This document shows positions 6,434 through 9,012 of a stretch of 9,012 nucleotides of DNA, in pieces (the first letter of the stretch is position 1; every line of letters starts with the position of its first letter). A program made the translations under genes and the position numbers. The stretch covers positions 1 to 9,012 of the forward strand of contig CALYTX010000038.1 of NCBI GenBank assembly GCA_945487985.1. The letters are read 5' to 3'. This stretch comes from an uncultured Verrucomicrobiota bacterium (lineage in GTDB: Bacteria > Verrucomicrobiota > Kiritimatiellia > RFP12 > UBA1067). The notes under the pieces were generated by a model. It made no database searches. It was given only the letters and a program-made list of their open reading frames with translations, and had not been told where the DNA came from.

Positions 6434-7995
6434 GATTGGTAGCACCGAAAGATACCGTCAAGGCGATCCTTCGCCATCTTCGGCGTAACAATACTGACGA
6501 TCGCAACCACGGGGAAGCCGCCTATCATCGCCAGCGCCCCGCAGTCGATGGGATTGATCGGATTGCCCAAAAGCATGTTCGCGACCGTCAACCCTACCCC
6601 CCAGACGAACGATGCCCATACTGCCGCTTTCGTGACACCTCGCCAATAAAGCCCAAGCATGAACGGCGCTAAAAACGCGCCCGCAAGCGCCCCCCATGAA
6701 ATGCCCATGAGCTGGGCGATGAAATGCGGAGGCCTTAGCGCTATCATGAGCGAGATGACAATGAAAAAGACGATTAAAACTCGCATAACCACCACCTTCC
6801 GGCGCTCGGCCCTGATTGCCACGGTATCGTCCATCGCGCCCGACTTGACCTCGTCGGCGGACGCTTTGCGGTCGCGATAGATCAAATCGAGCGTCATCGT
6901 CGAACTGGAGGTAAGCACAAGCGAGGCAAGAGTCGACATCGAGGCGGAAAGCACGAGCAGCATCACCAGCGCCATCAGCATTTCCGGCAGCTCAGAGAGC
7001 ATCTGCGGCACAATCGCGTCGAAAGCAAACCGTCCAGCGCCGGCATCGAACGCTGTGGGCAAATACAGCCGCCCGAAGCCGCCGATGAAATAGCAACCGC
7101 CCGCAACCACCAGTGCGAACAGAGTGGAAATAACCGTGCCGCGGCGAATCGCCGAATCGTCGGAAATCGAATAGAACTTGCCTACCATCTGCGGCAGACC
7201 CCAAGTGCCTAACGAAGTAAGAACAACCACCCCGAGCAGACTGGTTTTCGCCGGACCGAACCAACTGGTGAAATCTCCTGCACGGAAATTCGCATATAAC
7301 GCCGCACCCTTCCCGGAGAGATCGTCGGCATTGGGCGCAATCGCCGAGAGTTTCTCCACCGCCGCCGAAAAGCCTCCCTGTGCGTCCAACACCACCGCGA
7401 TGACCGCAGCGATTCCGAACAGCATAATGATCCCCTGCACGAAATCGTTGATGGCCGTGGCCTTGTAGCCTCCAAGAATCACATAGAGCGCCGTCAACGC
7501 CGCCATCATAAACGCCCAGAATTCATAGGGCACCGACGAGCCGAAGCCGAGCTCGAAAAGTTTGGAAATACCCATATACACCCCGGCAGTGTAGGGAATC
7601 AAGAACACGAAGACGATTATCGAGGCGACTACGCGCAAGCCCTCGGAATCATATCGCGTGCCGAAAAAATCAGGCATCGTGCGCGATTGAATGTGGCGGG
7701 TCATCAGCCGCGTGCGGCGGGCGAGCACCATCCAGGCGAGCATCGAACCGAGCAGCGCATTGCCAATGCCAATCCAGGTGGAGGACAGACCGTACTTCCA
7801 GCCGAACTGCCCGGCGTAGCCTACGAACACCACGGCAGAGAAATAGCTCGTGCCGTAGGCGAAGGCGGTCAACCACGCCCCTATGTTGCGCCCGCCCAGG
7901 ACGAATCCGTCGACCGAGCCGGAATGTTTACGGCTGTAGATTCCAATACCAACCATCACGGCGAGAAATGCCAATGTGAGAATCGCTTTTTCCAT
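6430..7995 (-). CDS. Sodium:solute symporter (SSS family, PutP-like), substrate unknown
   Basis: This is a 521-residue inner-membrane protein with about 13 hydrophobic segments and the family's usual length. It would couple Na+ entry to uptake of an organic solute. FVLGGRNIGAWLTAFAYGTS (31-50) is the TM1-TM2 region. GGYKATAINDFVQG (175-188) is the SSS signature, with D184 matching PutP Asp187. ASMSTLAS (351-358) keeps the PutP Na+-site residues (A351, S354 and T355 for Ala337, Ser340 and Thr341). The PutP Na+-linked Asp55-Met56 pair is Tyr51-Phe52 here, so a proline transporter of the E. coli type is unlikely. The start ATG follows the LysM gene stop by 25 bases with only a weak AGGA upstream. 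The end overlaps the NYN gene. An operon with NYN and mnmA is likely from spacing, but a shared function is not obvious. Confidence 0.93.
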   Translation of the reverse strand: MEKAILTLAFLAVMVGIGIYSRKHSGSVDGFVLGGRNIGAWLTAFAYGTSYFSAVVFVGYAGQFGWKYGLSSTWIGIGNALLGSMLAWMVLARRTRLMTRHIQSRTMPDFFGTRYDSEGLRVVASIIVFVFLIPYTAGVYMGISKLFELGFGSSVPYEFWAFMMAALTALYVILGGYKATAINDFVQGIIMLFGIAAVIAVVLDAQGGFSAAVEKLSAIAPNADDLSGKGAALYANFRAGDFTSWFGPAKTSLLGVVVLTSLGTWGLPQMVGKFYSISDDSAIRRGTVISTLFALVVAGGCYFIGGFGRLYLPTAFDAGAGRFAFDAIVPQMLSELPEMLMALVMLLVLSASMSTLASLVLTSSSTMTLDLIYRDRKASADEVKSGAMDDTVAIRAERRKVVVMRVLIVFFIVISLMIALRPPHFIAQLMGISWGALAGAFLAPFMLGLYWRGVTKAAVWASFVWGVGLTVANMLLGNPINPIDCGALAMIGGFPVVAIVSIVTPKMAKDRLDGIFRCYQS

Positions 7996-8020
7996 GCTGC
8001 CGGCTATCCTATGCGCCGCT

Positions 8021-8497
8021 TTAACGCAGTTTCAATTTTTGATTGACAAAAAGGGTGTTCATCTGGCTGAGCTTCTTGCCGTTGAGTTTGGCCAGTTGCT
8101 GCGGCGTAGTATGATAAAGAGCGGCGATCTTGGTGAGCGTATCGCCCGGCCTGACCACATGATAAGGCGGAACAGACGCATGCTCGGCGTCGGAGAGGGG
8201 GGACGATTCCTGCGGAGCCGTCCGCGATGAAACCGCCGCGCCCGCGCCCGTAGCTACTTCGGGACGAACCGTGCTCTGCGCCACAAGCTCTTCTCGCGTC
8301 GTCGGCACCGGTGTCGGGCGATCCGCAGCCGCGCTTTCGAGTGCGGGCGCATCGCCGGCGGACTGACCGTCATTAGCCTCGGATTGCGCCTTGCCAGAAC
8401 TGAAAGCGAAGAAAAGCGCAATCACCCCGGCGTGCAGCAGAATGCTGTAGCCGTAGGCCATAATGTTGCGCGCCGTACTATCGTTGATTTCGGACAT
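8021..8497 (-). CDS. Membrane-anchored LysM protein with TonB-like N-terminal anchor
   Basis: This is a small (158-residue) protein with three parts. Residues about 14-33 form one transmembrane segment, AYGYSILLHAGVIALFFAFS. Residues about 34-111 are a linker rich in Ala, Pro, Ser and Glu. Residues about 112-157 form a LysM domain starting YHVVRPGDTLTKIA, a peptidoglycan-binding fold. The predicted topology is a short cytoplasmic N-terminus with the LysM domain in the periplasm. The anchor carries Ser18, His22, Phe29 and Ser33, the same spacing as the S-H-L-S residues of E. coli TonB (16, 20, 27, 31). The start at 8497 is chosen over an ATG at 8518 because AAAGG (8511-8507) sits 9 bases before it. 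A possible promoter further up would also place the first ATG almost at the transcript start. The LysM call is firm. The TonB-like function is an inference, and a simple cell-wall anchor is the plainer reading. Confidence 0.85.
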   Translation of the reverse strand: MSEINDSTARNIMAYGYSILLHAGVIALFFAFSSGKAQSEANDGQSAGDAPALESAAADRPTPVPTTREELVAQSTVRPEVATGAGAAVSSRTAPQESSPLSDAEHASVPPYHVVRPGDTLTKIAALYHTTPQQLAKLNGKKLSQMNTLFVNQKLKLR

Positions 8498-8523
8498 GGG
8501 AAAACGCCTTTGGAACATCCAGA

Positions 8524-8558
8524 AGCATATTTTACCAACTTTGGCGCGGTCAATGCAA
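8524..8558 (-). promoter_or_regulatory. Possible sigma-70-type promoter for the LysM gene
   Basis: The 31-base gap between nrdG and the LysM gene, plus the end of nrdG, forms an AT-richer island in GC-rich surroundings. Two overlapping arrangements are visible. One is TTGCAT (8558-8553), an 18-base spacer and TAAAAT (8534-8529). The other is TTGACC (8553-8548), an 18-base spacer and TATGCT (8529-8524). Either would start transcription near 8517-8523, leaving a leader of about 20-25 bases before the ATG at 8497. No site is a full consensus match, so this is tentative. Confidence 0.3.
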
Positions 8559-9012
8559 CTTGATGATACGCTGATTGGAACTGCCGCGGAACTTCAACGA
8601 GATATCCTTAAGCTCCTCAACGAACGGACCATCCACCAACACATCGGCGATCGACAGTATTTCATCCGTAACCTCGGTGCGCCAGCGACGATGCGGGGTC
8701 GATACGCCCATCGGTATCGCTTCGCCGGAATTAGGACGCAAATCGAGCTCCAGCACGCAGCCGGTGTAAATCCAAACCGTCTTGCGTCCGCCAAAACGCT
8801 CGCGGACGCGGCGCAGAAGTCCCACCAGCGCGCGCTGATTCTCAGGCTCCATCGGTTCGCCGCCGAGCAAGGTCAGCCCGGCGATATAATCGGGTTCGAG
8901 CGCTTCAAGAATCTCGTCCTCGACCTCACGCGTAAAAGGCTCGCCGTAGGCAAAATTCTGCGCCTCTTCGTTGAAGCACCCCTTGCAGCGGTGGGTGCAG
9001 CCAGAAACGAAG
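8550..9012 (-). CDS. nrdG: Anaerobic ribonucleoside-triphosphate reductase activating protein (5' end outside the window)
   Basis: NrdG is the radical-SAM activase that makes the glycyl radical on the class III ribonucleotide reductase NrdD, so the cell can make deoxynucleotides without oxygen. The frame is open to the right edge, and 154 residues are visible. It begins FVSGCTHRCKGCFN, giving the CxxxCxxC cluster motif with all three cysteines. LTLLGGEPMEPEN, the SAM-contact motif, follows, then VWIYTGC. It ends with VLVDGPFVEELKD and LKFRGSSNQRIIKLH, the standard NrdG C-terminus. An apparent start at 8870 is a TTG inside the gene and is not real. Probably only about 20 residues are missing. 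Between YTGC and VTDEIL there are about 25 residues, more than in the 154-residue E. coli protein. nrdD is expected nearby but is not in the window. Confidence 0.95.
   Translation of the reverse strand, partial: FVSGCTHRCKGCFNEEAQNFAYGEPFTREVEDEILEALEPDYIAGLTLLGGEPMEPENQRALVGLLRRVRERFGGRKTVWIYTGCVLELDLRPNSGEAIPMGVSTPHRRWRTEVTDEILSIADVLVDGPFVEELKDISLKFRGSSNQRIIKLH

Noticed and set aside
4971..6488. 505-codon plus-strand open frame opposite mnmA and the NYN gene
   Set aside because: It is antisense to clear genes, shows no recognisable motif and spans two gene boundaries; it is a codon-bias shadow.
8868..8870. TTG at 8870 as the start of a shorter NrdG
   Set aside because: It lies inside the LLGGEPM motif, downstream of the iron-sulfur cysteines, and the open frame continues to the window edge.
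1..9012. CRISPR array, tRNA, rRNA, insertion sequence, phage or defence genes
   Set aside because: No spaced repeats, transposase or integrase motifs, tRNA-like cloverleaf or terminal inverted repeats were seen, and nearly every base falls in a recognised gene.

Overview
This 9,012-base window comes from a GC-rich bacterial chromosome and is almost fully coding. It holds eight genes and no stretch over 35 bases without one. The TonB-dependent outer-membrane receptor implies a Gram-negative envelope. The anaerobic ribonucleotide reductase activase implies anaerobic growth. The V/A-type ATPase subunits are of the bacterial type found in chlamydiae, spirochaetes and Bacteroidetes. Together these fit an anaerobe of the PVC group (Kiritimatiellota or Lentisphaerota-like), but that placement is an inference from gene content and protein style, not from a marker gene.

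Left part (1-2658, plus strand): the end of a V/A-type ATPase operon. The catalytic subunit A is cut by the window edge and overlaps the complete subunit B by 11 bases. The operon then stops. Subunit D, which often follows B, is absent, and a gene on the opposite strand ends 16 bases later. A weak hairpin lies between the two stop codons.

Right part (2675-9012): six genes all on the minus strand. In transcription order they are nrdG (cut by the right edge), a small LysM membrane protein, a sodium:solute symporter, a coiled-coil/NYN-domain putative RNase, the tRNA thiolase mnmA and a siderophore-receptor-like TonB-dependent transporter. The symporter, NYN and mnmA genes are joined by GTGA and ATGA stop/start overlaps. 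mnmA and the receptor are separated by 34 bases that can fold into a hairpin burying the receptor's ribosome binding site.

Points worth a second look: (1) the LysM protein has a membrane anchor with the spacing of the Ser/His signature of TonB, although it lacks a TonB C-terminal domain; (2) MnmA lacks the second catalytic cysteine and carries a CxxC at the first site; (3) the NYN protein has a perfect leucine-zipper heptad; (4) the hairpin before the receptor gene; (5) the ATPase operon that ends at B. I see no clear defence system, mobile element, CRISPR array, tRNA or rRNA. The window looks like core genome with several unusual details rather than a new multi-gene system.
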